This document shows positions 23,883-29,597 of a stretch of DNA of 29,597 bases, one piece after another. The number at the start of each line of letters is the position of its first letter. The first letter of the stretch is position 1. The DNA comes from Sulfurospirillaceae bacterium (lineage in GTDB: Bacteria > Campylobacterota > Campylobacteria > Campylobacterales > Sulfurospirillaceae), in contig JAQWCT010000004.1 of the NCBI GenBank assembly GCA_028705785.1, positions 1 through 29,597 of the forward strand. Direction: 5' to 3'. A program made the position numbers and the translations under genes. The notes beneath the pieces are model-generated. The model made no database searches. It saw only the letters and a list, made by a program, of their open reading frames with translations, and was not told the origin of the DNA.

Positions 23883-25726
23883 TAGTATTTCCTCTCCTCA
23901 ACTTTAAACTGGGTGATTTCGACATCTCTCCAGCCTATTTGCAACTTACCGCTCTCATTCATCGTGACCATAGAGTGTTTTAGGAAGTTCGCATCATCGC
24001 GTTTCAAGAAGTCTTCTCTGGTATGTGCACCACGAGACTCTTTACGCTCGCTTGCAGCCAAACACGCCGCTTGAGATAAAAGCAACAAGTTACCCAGTTC
24101 AACATACTCTGTAAATGCAGTGTTATATACTGGATTTGGATTGGGGATGCGTAAAGTTTTGTAGCGCGCTTGAAGCTCTTCTAAACCACTTGATAAAGAG
24201 GTCAATTTAGCTTGTGTACGGAAAATTCCCATATTGTCCCAGTTTTGAGCACCGAGTTCTTCACGAATCGCATACATCGCTTTGGCATCGCCACTGTTGC
24301 TAGTCACTTCTTTGAAACGGCTATTCCACTGGAATGCTAAATCATGAAGGCGTTTACCTGCACTAAAATCTGCTTTACTGGCATATGCCGCTGCACCTTC
24401 GCCTGCAATTTTTCCAGTCACAACGGCATCAGAGAGTGAGTTACCGCCCAAACGGTTTGCACCATGGATCGAAACACATGAAGCTTCACCTGCGCTAAAG
24501 AGTCCAGGAATTGGGGTTGACATATCATCAAATTTTGCAACATCTATACCACCCATAGAGTAGTGCGCCGTTGGTCTGATAATCATCGGCTGATCGACAA
24601 GATCAATGTTCTCAAAAAGCTTGCCTACATGGCGAATTTGTGGTAAATCTTTAATAATTTTTTCTTTACCTAAATGTCTAACATCTAGTAAAACATACGC
24701 CTCAAGTCCTTGACCAAACGCTCTTCCCTCACGGATTTCAGTCTCAATCGCACGCGCTACGATATCACGAGGTCCTAATTCCATTTTACTCGGAGCGTAT
24801 TTTTTCATAAAGCGCTCGCCTTGGTTGTTGAGCAAATAACCGCCCTCACCACGAGCTGCTTCGGTAATAAGTGTACCACCGTGAACAACACCGGTTGGAT
24901 GGAACTGAACCATCTCTGGGTCTTTAAAGGCAACACCTGCTCTTAAAGCCGCCGCAACACCATCACCCGTTGAGATATAAGGGGTAGAAGTACGATTCCA
25001 GAAAATGCGGGTATAACCACCCGTTGCGATAATAACTGATTTTGCACGAACAGGAGCGATATCGCCGGTACGAATGTTGCGAAGCACAGCACCCTCACAG
25101 CGACCATTATCCACACCAATGTCAAGGAGTTCGTGATCCATCAAAAATTTAACACCACTGCTAATGGCATCATTCAAACAAGTATGCGCAACAATATGCC
25201 CTGTTTTATCAGCAGAGAAGTTACAACGCACTTTTGAAGCACCACCAAAAGGTCTTGCTTTGACTTTGCCCTCTTTGGTACGAGAAAAAGGCATCCCTAA
25301 ATAGTCTAATTCATTAATCGCTTCACCAGCGGCTTTACAGAATTTGATCGAAGAGTCTTGATCGACAAGAAAGTCACCACCTTTAACGGTATCGTAAGCA
25401 TGGAGTTCATAAGAGTCACCCTTACTAAAATCAACAACACCATTGATACCACCCTCAGCCATCGTCGTTGCACTGCGTGAAGGCATTGTCTTGCTCACGA
25501 CGACCACGCTAAGCTTTGGATTTTTTTTCATTGCGTTAACCGCAGCACGAAGCCCTGCACCACCAGAACCAATAATTAAAACATCACACGACGGCATTTT
25601 TGTGTCAGATGTTGTTGTAGAAGAGGCAGCATATGCTTTCTCAAGACCACCCGTACCAACCATTAATGCACCCATGGTTATACAGGCCGACTGCAGAAAT
25701 TCTCTGCGGGTAAACTGTTCAGTCAT
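23882..25726 (-). CDS. mfrA: Methylmenaquinol:fumarate reductase flavoprotein A (Tat-exported)
   Basis: Catalytic FAD subunit, 614 residues, of the fumarate reductase/succinate dehydrogenase family. A twin-arginine signal (T-R-R-E-F-L at 6-11, hydrophobic stretch, AYA at 31-33) sends the folded protein to the periplasm. This separates Mfr from the cytoplasmic FrdABC of Campylobacterota. FAD binding is shown by CDVLIIGSGGAGLRAAV (about 47-63). The substrate and flavin regions FHPTGVVHGG, RPTAHYSMGGIDV and HGANRLGGNSL are intact. Known relatives reduce fumarate with low-potential 8-methylmenaquinol and also methacrylate or crotonate slowly. AAGGAAA stands six bases before the ATG. Transcription is from right to left as mfrABE. 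Confidence 0.93.
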   Translation of the reverse strand: MTEQFTRREFLQSACITMGALMVGTGGLEKAYAASSTTTSDTKMPSCDVLIIGSGGAGLRAAVNAMKKNPKLSVVVVSKTMPSRSATTMAEGGINGVVDFSKGDSYELHAYDTVKGGDFLVDQDSSIKFCKAAGEAINELDYLGMPFSRTKEGKVKARPFGGASKVRCNFSADKTGHIVAHTCLNDAISSGVKFLMDHELLDIGVDNGRCEGAVLRNIRTGDIAPVRAKSVIIATGGYTRIFWNRTSTPYISTGDGVAAALRAGVAFKDPEMVQFHPTGVVHGGTLITEAARGEGGYLLNNQGERFMKKYAPSKMELGPRDIVARAIETEIREGRAFGQGLEAYVLLDVRHLGKEKIIKDLPQIRHVGKLFENIDLVDQPMIIRPTAHYSMGGIDVAKFDDMSTPIPGLFSAGEASCVSIHGANRLGGNSLSDAVVTGKIAGEGAAAYASKADFSAGKRLHDLAFQWNSRFKEVTSNSGDAKAMYAIREELGAQNWDNMGIFRTQAKLTSLSSGLEELQARYKTLRIPNPNPVYNTAFTEYVELGNLLLLSQAACLAASERKESRGAHTREDFLKRDDANFLKHSMVTMNESGKLQIGWRDVEITQFKVEERKY

Positions 25727-25788
25727 AAAGATTTCCTTAGAAGTAAATGCGGATGTCTTTGAAGTGCCTATTGATACTATGAGTCATA

Positions 25789-25908
25789 TCAGTATTGCTT
25801 CAAAGTCATTTTCCAAGCGGATACTAGTGATACCATCGCTGATATCGCCAGTAACAACCAAGTGCTAACGCTTTTAATGGCGTCACTCAAATCCTTAGCG
25901 ATAAACAC
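25789..25908 (-). CDS. Possible 39-residue single-helix membrane protein
   Basis: A GTG-started frame of 39 codons in the 335-base gap upstream of mfrA. The product has a short charged amphipathic start (FIAKDLSDAIKSVS), one clear hydrophobic helix (TWLLLAISAMVSLVSAW) and a short basic tail (KMTLKQY). That is the layout of a small bitopic membrane protein. It ends 62 bases before the mfrA start on the same strand. There is no good ribosome binding site and an inverted repeat overlaps the start, so it could be chance or a remnant of a longer gene: the same frame is open for eleven codons further upstream to a stop. I do not recognise it. Confidence 0.28.
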   Translation of the reverse strand: MFIAKDLSDAIKSVSTWLLLAISAMVSLVSAWKMTLKQY

Positions 25909-25927
25909 ACTACTATATTTATCGCTA
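25896..25927. promoter_or_regulatory. Inverted repeat upstream of mfrA
   Basis: TAGCGATAAA (25896-25905) and TTTATCGCTA (25918-25927) are perfect ten-base arms, 12 bases apart. It lies about 170-200 bases upstream of mfrA, in a region without a secure gene, and could be an operator for the mfr operon. A second, imperfect AGTG...ACGC / GCGT...CACT pairing lies at 25861-25887. Confidence 0.4.
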
Positions 25928-26013
25928 CTACAGCCACCAAACTAATATTTAGTATTACTGTTTATGAAATTGTAGCACTCAGGTAGTGACAAAAATGGGA
26001 TTTTATAAATACT

Positions 26014-26023
26014 TTACATGTAA
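26014..26023. repeat. Dispersed palindrome TTACATGTAA
   Basis: Exact intergenic copy three bases beyond the T run of the ATPase terminator. Confidence 0.9.
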
Positions 26024-26026
26024 GAA

Positions 26027-26055
26027 AAAACGCTCCTCGTTTTGAAGAGCGTTTT
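26027..26055 (-). terminator. Rho-independent terminator of the ATPase operon
   Basis: AAAACGCTC (26027-26035) and GAGCGTTTT (26047-26055) form a perfect nine-base stem with partial inner pairing. On the minus strand it ends in a run of six T, right after the ATPase stop at 26062. The plus strand also has GTTTT, so it may work both ways. Confidence 0.85.
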
Positions 26056-26061
26056 GCGTGT

Positions 26062-28053
26062 TTATTTATGAGTCAAAACACGGGTGGCATTGAGTACAGC
26101 AATGAGCGCAACGCCCACATCGCCAAAGACGGCTTCCCACATCGTGGCAATTCCCATCGCTCCCATGATCAAAATAATCCCTTTAACACCTAGGGCAAAG
26201 ATGATGTTTTGCCAAACGATGGCATGAGTTTTATGGGCAATTTTAAGCGCGGTGGCAACTTTACTGATCTCATCAGTCATGATGACAATATCTGCGGCTT
26301 CAATCGCCGCGTCAGAACCAACCCCACCCATCGCGATGCCGATGTCTGCGCGTGCCAGTACGGGCGCGTCGTTGATGCCATCTCCCACAAAGACGGTTTT
26401 GCCTTTGCCACTTTTGCGTGCCATAATTTCTTCAAGTTTCTCCACTTTTTGATGCGGTAAAAGCTCTGCTTCAACATGCGTGATGCCAAGCTCTTTGGCG
26501 ACCTTTTCAGCGGTGGCTTTATTGTCCCCTGTGAGCATCACGATGTCTTTGATACCCAGTGCATGGAGTGCTAAAATGGCTTGTTTGCTATCCACTTTGG
26601 GTGTATCGGCGATGATGAGGTAGCCTGCTAAGACGCCCTCCACAACGACATAAACGACGGTGTCGGGCGTGTCGAGTCGCTCATGGGTGATGGCATGCTC
26701 AAGAAGAAGTTTATCGTTGCCTGCAAGAACGGTTTTGCCCTCAATGGTCGCTTTGACACCATAGCCTGCAAGCTCTTCATAGTTGCTCACAACCGCTTCC
26801 AACGGCTCTATGTACGCGCGTTTGATGGAAAGTGCGATGGGGTGGCTTGAGTGCATCTCAGCCAGAGCGGCAAGGCGCAGAACATCCACTTCACTGTAGC
26901 CGTGTAGTGCGGTGATAGAGGTAACGCTGAAAACCCCTTTTGTGAGGGTTCCTGTCTTGTCAAAAACGACGGTATCGACGCCATTAAGCGCTTCAAGGAA
27001 GTTGCCCCCTTTGACCAAAATGCCGTTTTTAGACGCACCACCGATGCCTCCGAAGAAACTAAGCGGAATGGAAACGACCAATGCGCACGGGCATGAGACA
27101 ACAAGGAAAACTAAGGAGCGTCTAAACCAGTCGCTTAAAAGCGCGTCTTGCATCAAAAGCGGTGGCACAAATGCGAGTAGGGCGGCGGAGATGACGACAA
27201 TGGGCGTATAGTATTTGGCAAAAGTGGTGATAAATTGCTCTGTTTTGGCTTTTTTAGCGCCCGCATTTTGCACAAGGTCTAAGATTTTTGAGACGGTAGA
27301 TTCTGAGAAAAGTTTGGTCGTTTCAATGATAATTACACCCGTTTTATTGATGGTTCCAGAGAGCACTTCGTGTCCTACCGCAACCTCTTTGGGCAACGAT
27401 TCGCCCGTAAGTGCAGAAGTGTCCAGCGTCGAGCGACCCTCTAAAATAATGCCATCGAGTGGAATTTTCTCTCCAGGTCTGACGATAATGTGACTGCCTA
27501 AAGCAACATCACTTGGGTTGACTTTTTGCTCGCCAGTTTCACTTTGTAGGTTCGCAAAATCAGGGCGAATGTCCATCAGTTTGGTGATGGATTTGCGAGA
27601 GCGATCAACCGCTAAGTCTTGGAAAAATTCACCGATGCGGAAAAAAAGCATTACCGCAACACCCTCAGGGTACTCGCCGATGCTAAAAGCTCCAACGGTG
27701 GCAAGTCCCATCAAAAAGTTTTCGTCAAAAACATGCCCTTTAAAAAGGTTGGTGACCGCCATGTAGAGGATTTCGCCACCCACTAAGAAAAAGCTGATCA
27801 GATAGGTCCAAAACATCAATGGATTGCTCTCATCCATCACAATAGCGGAGACGAAGAGCACCGCGCCGATGCAAAAGGTGAAGAAATGCCACGATTTGAG
27901 CATCTCCATCACGCTAGAATCGCCTAAACCGTGATGGTGTTCATGTTCGTGGTCATGATGCGCATGGGCATCTGGCACAATGGGTTGACACCTACTGCAA
28001 CAACTTCCCGTTGTCGCATCGCATGTTTGGGGAGCGGTCTCATGAAATTGCAT
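26062..28053 (-). CDS. Heavy-metal P1B-type ATPase (Zn/Cd/Pb exporter, ZntA/CadA-like)
   Basis: Inner-membrane metal efflux pump, 663 residues. The ion-site CPC motif is C321-P-C323, the phosphorylated aspartate is D365 in DKTGTLT, and TGES, SSHPIA and GDGINDAP are all intact. CPC with this helix layout and the linked CadC-like repressor point to Zn2+, Cd2+ or Pb2+ rather than copper. Unusually there is no HMA domain (no GMxCxxC). The first 45 residues hold C11, C18, C19, C22 and a run rich in His (30-41), a metal-binding tail. The ATG at 28053 is preferred (AGAGGA upstream); a TTG start six bases earlier is possible. It overlaps the repressor gene by 14 bases. Sampled stretches are near half G+C, richer than most of the window. 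Confidence 0.92.
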   Translation of the reverse strand: MQFHETAPQTCDATTGSCCSRCQPIVPDAHAHHDHEHEHHHGLGDSSVMEMLKSWHFFTFCIGAVLFVSAIVMDESNPLMFWTYLISFFLVGGEILYMAVTNLFKGHVFDENFLMGLATVGAFSIGEYPEGVAVMLFFRIGEFFQDLAVDRSRKSITKLMDIRPDFANLQSETGEQKVNPSDVALGSHIIVRPGEKIPLDGIILEGRSTLDTSALTGESLPKEVAVGHEVLSGTINKTGVIIIETTKLFSESTVSKILDLVQNAGAKKAKTEQFITTFAKYYTPIVVISAALLAFVPPLLMQDALLSDWFRRSLVFLVVSCPCALVVSIPLSFFGGIGGASKNGILVKGGNFLEALNGVDTVVFDKTGTLTKGVFSVTSITALHGYSEVDVLRLAALAEMHSSHPIALSIKRAYIEPLEAVVSNYEELAGYGVKATIEGKTVLAGNDKLLLEHAITHERLDTPDTVVYVVVEGVLAGYLIIADTPKVDSKQAILALHALGIKDIVMLTGDNKATAEKVAKELGITHVEAELLPHQKVEKLEEIMARKSGKGKTVFVGDGINDAPVLARADIGIAMGGVGSDAAIEAADIVIMTDEISKVATALKIAHKTHAIVWQNIIFALGVKGIILIMGAMGIATMWEAVFGDVGVALIAVLNATRVLTHK

Positions 28054-28417
28054 ACTCAAATCCTCTTGGTTCTAAAATGTGTTCTAAGCCTTGATTAAAA
28101 ATGGCTTTAATATGTTCGTCATCGAGTGAATAAAAAACGACTTTTCCCTCTTTGCGGTGTTTTACAAGCCTCGCTTGACGCAAAACGCGAAGTTGATGAG
28201 AGATGGCAGACTGCGTCATGTGTAAAAGCTCCGCGATATCGCAAACACACATCTCCGCTTCAAAAAGTGCCGAGATGATTTTCACGCGCGTCGTATCACC
28301 AAAGACTTTGAAGAGTTCTGCTAGGTCGTAAAGTTTCTCTTCTTGAGGCATTTTTTTCTTGACCATTTCGATGACATTTTCATGCACAATGTCGCAACTG
28401 CAAAATTCGTCGCCCAT
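28040..28417 (-). CDS. ArsR/SmtB family metalloregulator, CadC-like
   Basis: A 125-residue winged-helix repressor that releases DNA on metal binding. The recognition helix lies in HMTQSAISHQLRVLRQ (about 66-81). Both known metal sites can be drawn. The alpha-3N site uses C57 and C59 (EMCVCD) with N-terminal C6/C8, matching C58/C60 and C7 of staphylococcal CadC, which bind Cd and Pb. The alpha-5 zinc site uses D100, H102, H113 and E116. AAAGGA lies six bases before the ATG. The gene is first in a two-gene operon with the ATPase and has overlapping palindromes in front, so autoregulation is expected. Confidence 0.92.
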   Translation of the reverse strand: MGDEFCSCDIVHENVIEMVKKKMPQEEKLYDLAELFKVFGDTTRVKIISALFEAEMCVCDIAELLHMTQSAISHQLRVLRQARLVKHRKEGKVVFYSLDDEHIKAIFNQGLEHILEPRGFEYAIS

Positions 28418-28445
28418 CCTAAATCCTTTTTAAATTATGTATAAA

Positions 28446-28470
28446 TGTTCATATGAACAATTGCTCATAT
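28446..28470. promoter_or_regulatory. Overlapping palindromes, probable ArsR/CadC operator
   Basis: TGTTCATATGAACA (28446-28459) is a perfect palindrome of the ArsR/SmtB operator type. It overlaps ATATGAACAATTGCTCATAT (28451-28470), a 20-base palindrome with one mismatched pair. Both lie about 30-50 bases upstream of the repressor ATG, over its expected promoter. Confidence 0.7.
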
Positions 28471-28525
28471 ATTAAAACAACTTAAATTAGAAAAAGCTTA
28501 AAATGATAGATAAACTCAAAAAGTT

Positions 28526-28535
28526 TTACATGTAA
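28526..28535. repeat. Dispersed palindrome TTACATGTAA
   Basis: Exact intergenic copy in the gap between the ArsR operator and the SYLF leader repeat. Confidence 0.9.
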
Positions 28536-28588
28536 AGAAATATAAAATAATTAACTCCTTTTATATTTAGTAAATAAAGTAAAAATGG

Positions 28589-28645
28589 TATAGAATAATT
28601 CCTATGGTGCCAACTTAGCTTGGCGTGTATAGGAATTATTCTATA
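28589..28645. repeat. 57-base nested inverted repeat before the SYLF gene
   Basis: TATAGAATAATTCCTAT (28589-28605) and its exact complement (28629-28645) form 17-base arms. Inside, GCCAA (28609-28613) and TTGGC (28620-28624) pair again around CTTAGC. The outer stem ends seven bases before the AAGGAG ribosome site of the next gene. Each arm also carries a -10-like TATAGAAT, one per strand. It could be a leader hairpin, a paired promoter or a small mobile-element remnant; no transposase is near. Confidence 0.75.
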
Positions 28646-28663
28646 AAATTAAAAGGAGAAATG

Positions 28664-29215
28664 ATGAAAATCGTAAAAATTTTAATGTCGATGCTTTTGT
28701 GTGCTTCGTTGTCCTATGCAGAATCGATTGCCGACCAAAAAAAATCTATCAATAATGAGAGCCAAGAGACACTTAAAATGCTTTATAAAGCGTATCCAAA
28801 CTCAGAAAGTGCTATCAAAAAAGCTTACGGTTATGCCACATTTAGCAATATAGGTGTCAATGTTATCTTCTTTTCTGCTGAGGGTGGAAGTGGCATAGCA
28901 GTCAATAATAAAACCAATAAAAAAACCTATATGAAGATGGCTTCTGGTGGTGTAGGCATTGGTCTTGGGGTGAAAGACTTTAGAGCTATTTTTATTTTTG
29001 ACAATAAAGAAGTCCTTGAATCCTTCGTCAATAGTGGTTGGGAAGCCAATGCACAAGCAGATGCTGCCGCAAAATCAGACAACAAGGGTGATTCAGCAGA
29101 GGGTGCCGTTACGGTGCAACCTGGTATCAAACTCTATAAACTCACCAAAAATGGCTTAGCACTGCAAGCGACGATACAAGGAACGAAGTACTGGAAAGAC
29201 GGTGATTTGAATTAG
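28664..29215 (+). CDS. Secreted SYLF (Ysc84/DUF500) domain protein
   Basis: A 183-residue exported protein. The N-terminus is a Sec signal peptide (KIVKILMSMLLCASLSYA, cleavage likely before ES). The rest is one SYLF/Ysc84 domain with the typical KKAYGYATFSNIG, GGSGIAV, MKMASGGVGIGLGVKDFRAIFIF and GWEANAQADAAAKS segments. In eukaryotes the fold binds lipids and actin; bacterial members are periplasmic or outer-membrane associated and poorly understood. ATGs lie at 28661 and 28664. The second has five bases from AAGGAG and is chosen, and a GTG further up would be inside the inverted repeat. It has its own palindromic terminator and no operon partner is seen. Confidence 0.85.
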   Translation: MKIVKILMSMLLCASLSYAESIADQKKSINNESQETLKMLYKAYPNSESAIKKAYGYATFSNIGVNVIFFSAEGGSGIAVNNKTNKKTYMKMASGGVGIGLGVKDFRAIFIFDNKEVLESFVNSGWEANAQADAAAKSDNKGDSAEGAVTVQPGIKLYKLTKNGLALQATIQGTKYWKDGDLN

Positions 29216-29223
29216 AATGTGTG

Positions 29224-29247
29224 AAAATCTTTACATGTAAAGATTTT
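29224..29247. terminator. 24-bp perfect palindrome with T tract after the SYLF gene
   Basis: AAAATCT, the dispersed TTACATGTAA and AGATTTT make a perfect 24-base palindrome, nine bases after the SYLF stop, followed by TTATTTCT. As RNA it gives a ten-pair A/U-rich stem with a CAUG loop. It is probably used as the terminator of this gene. Confidence 0.5.
29231..29240. repeat. Dispersed palindrome TTACATGTAA
   Basis: Exact intergenic copy forming the centre of the 24-base palindrome after the SYLF gene. Confidence 0.9.
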
Positions 29248-29285
29248 TATTTCTAAAATTGCATTTTTTTAATGTCACTTTAGTG

Positions 29286-29291
29286 TAAAAT
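29286..29291 (+). promoter_or_regulatory. Possible -10 of the last gene
   Basis: TAAAAT preceded by G-T, 24 bases from the ATG, with T-rich sequence upstream (TTTTTTT near 29264-29270). It is a weak match, supported mainly by position. Confidence 0.3.
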
Positions 29292-29315
29292 TAGGCATTA
29301 CAAAAAGGATAAATG

Positions 29316-29597
29316 ATGGCACTAGGAGATAAATTGGTTATGAGTGATGAGACAGCCAAAGGCTTGGTGAATGGTATCAAGGTCGGTGGTTTTTGGGGGA
29401 GAGTAGTGGGTTATTTTTTGTTTGGCGTGCCTATGTTCGCAGTTTTATTTCTAGTTATGGTTTGTGGTGGTGGCGAGTTTATTGTACATAAATTTGGTCT
29501 CCCCAATAATGCGGATTTTATAATGAGTCTAATGTTTATTTTAACAGTTCTTCTTTTTATATTGATTGAATGGCGTGTTCGTTCATGGAGACGAAAG
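29316..29597 (+). CDS. Membrane protein, two helices seen, cut by window end
   Basis: An open frame running off the window after 94 codons without a stop. It starts MALGDKLVMSDETAKGLVNG, a soluble N-terminus, followed by a hydrophobic helix (about 34-53, YFLFGVPMFAVLFLVMV), a short loop with GGGEFIVHKFGLPNN, a second helix (about 71-86, SLMFILTVLLFILI) and a basic stretch WRVRSWRRK. AAGGA lies six bases before the second of two adjacent ATGs, which is chosen (29313 is the other). I recognise no family. It is probably a small inner-membrane protein of unknown role. Confidence 0.6.
   Translation, partial: MALGDKLVMSDETAKGLVNGIKVGGFWGRVVGYFLFGVPMFAVLFLVMVCGGGEFIVHKFGLPNNADFIMSLMFILTVLLFILIEWRVRSWRRK

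Noticed and set aside
25443..25868. A 141-codon open frame on the plus strand opposite the start of mfrA
   Set aside because: It is antisense to the well-supported mfrA N-terminus, matches no family, and is explained by the codon pattern of mfrA.
25727..26026. tRNA or structured ncRNA in the gap upstream of mfrA
   Set aside because: No cloverleaf, no TTC-type T loop and no CCA end could be built; only short inverted repeats are seen.
28589..28645. Terminal inverted repeats of an insertion sequence
   Set aside because: Only 57 bases in total with no transposase frame inside or beside; kept as a leader inverted repeat of unknown origin.
38..29240. CRISPR array from the repeated palindrome
   Set aside because: Copies are hundreds to thousands of bases apart, only about ten bases long, and often inside genes; no regular spacers and no cas genes.
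38..29240. A regulon operator explanation for the palindrome
   Set aside because: Most copies are inside coding sequence far from promoters and in functionally unrelated genes.

Overview
The window looks like a chromosome segment of a Campylobacterota bacterium, most likely Sulfurospirillum or a close relative. This is inferred from the gene order fabZ-lpxA-clpX-mreB-mreC...carB (the order I recall from Campylobacter), a periplasmic-type methylmenaquinol:fumarate reductase operon (mfrABE), a QueH-type epoxyqueuosine reductase, low G+C, and promoters with an extended -10 (TGnTATAAT). No rRNA, tRNA, CRISPR array, transposase or phage gene was seen.

Layout. 1-4784: an aldehyde dehydrogenase and a Bcp-type peroxiredoxin, convergent with a large AsmA-like/DUF748 envelope protein. 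4863-13997: a long plus-strand run with queH, then the envelope and shape block fabZ, lpxA, clpX, mreB, mreC, then carB and a short Sua5/YrdC-fold protein. 14010-15007: a GNAT acetyltransferase and a bacteriohemerythrin. 15027-16936: a DinB-like protein divergent from a TetR regulator and a flavodoxin-fold quinone reductase, with a perfect 20-bp palindrome between them. 16972-21990: a self-contained catabolic locus in which a GntR/FCD regulator and an EamA/DMT transporter are divergent from a HypD-like glycyl radical enzyme and its radical-SAM activase, with a clear operator between. 22064-25726: mfrA-mfrB-mfrE on the minus strand with a Tat signal on the flavoprotein, preceded by a possible 39-residue one-helix membrane protein. 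26062-28417: a CadC-like ArsR repressor and a Zn/Cd/Pb P-type ATPase. 28589-29597: a SYLF-domain lipoprotein-sized secreted protein behind a long nested inverted repeat, and a membrane protein cut by the window end.

The most unusual signal is not a gene. The palindrome TTACATGTAA occurs exactly ten times, and its core TACATGTA fourteen times, scattered through genes and intergenic gaps. By base composition about 0.1 and 1 copies would be expected. Inside genes it is read only as Leu-His-Val or (Phe/Ser)-Thr-Cys-Lys, because the third frame contains a stop. It behaves like a highly iterated genomic palindrome whose function I do not know.

The glycyl radical locus is the best candidate for an under-described pathway. 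All the HypD substrate-pocket and catalytic residues that I can recall are present at one constant offset (+35), yet no pyrroline-5-carboxylate reductase is beside it and a DMT-family transporter is. Its substrate is probably a hydroxyproline isomer, but that is inference.
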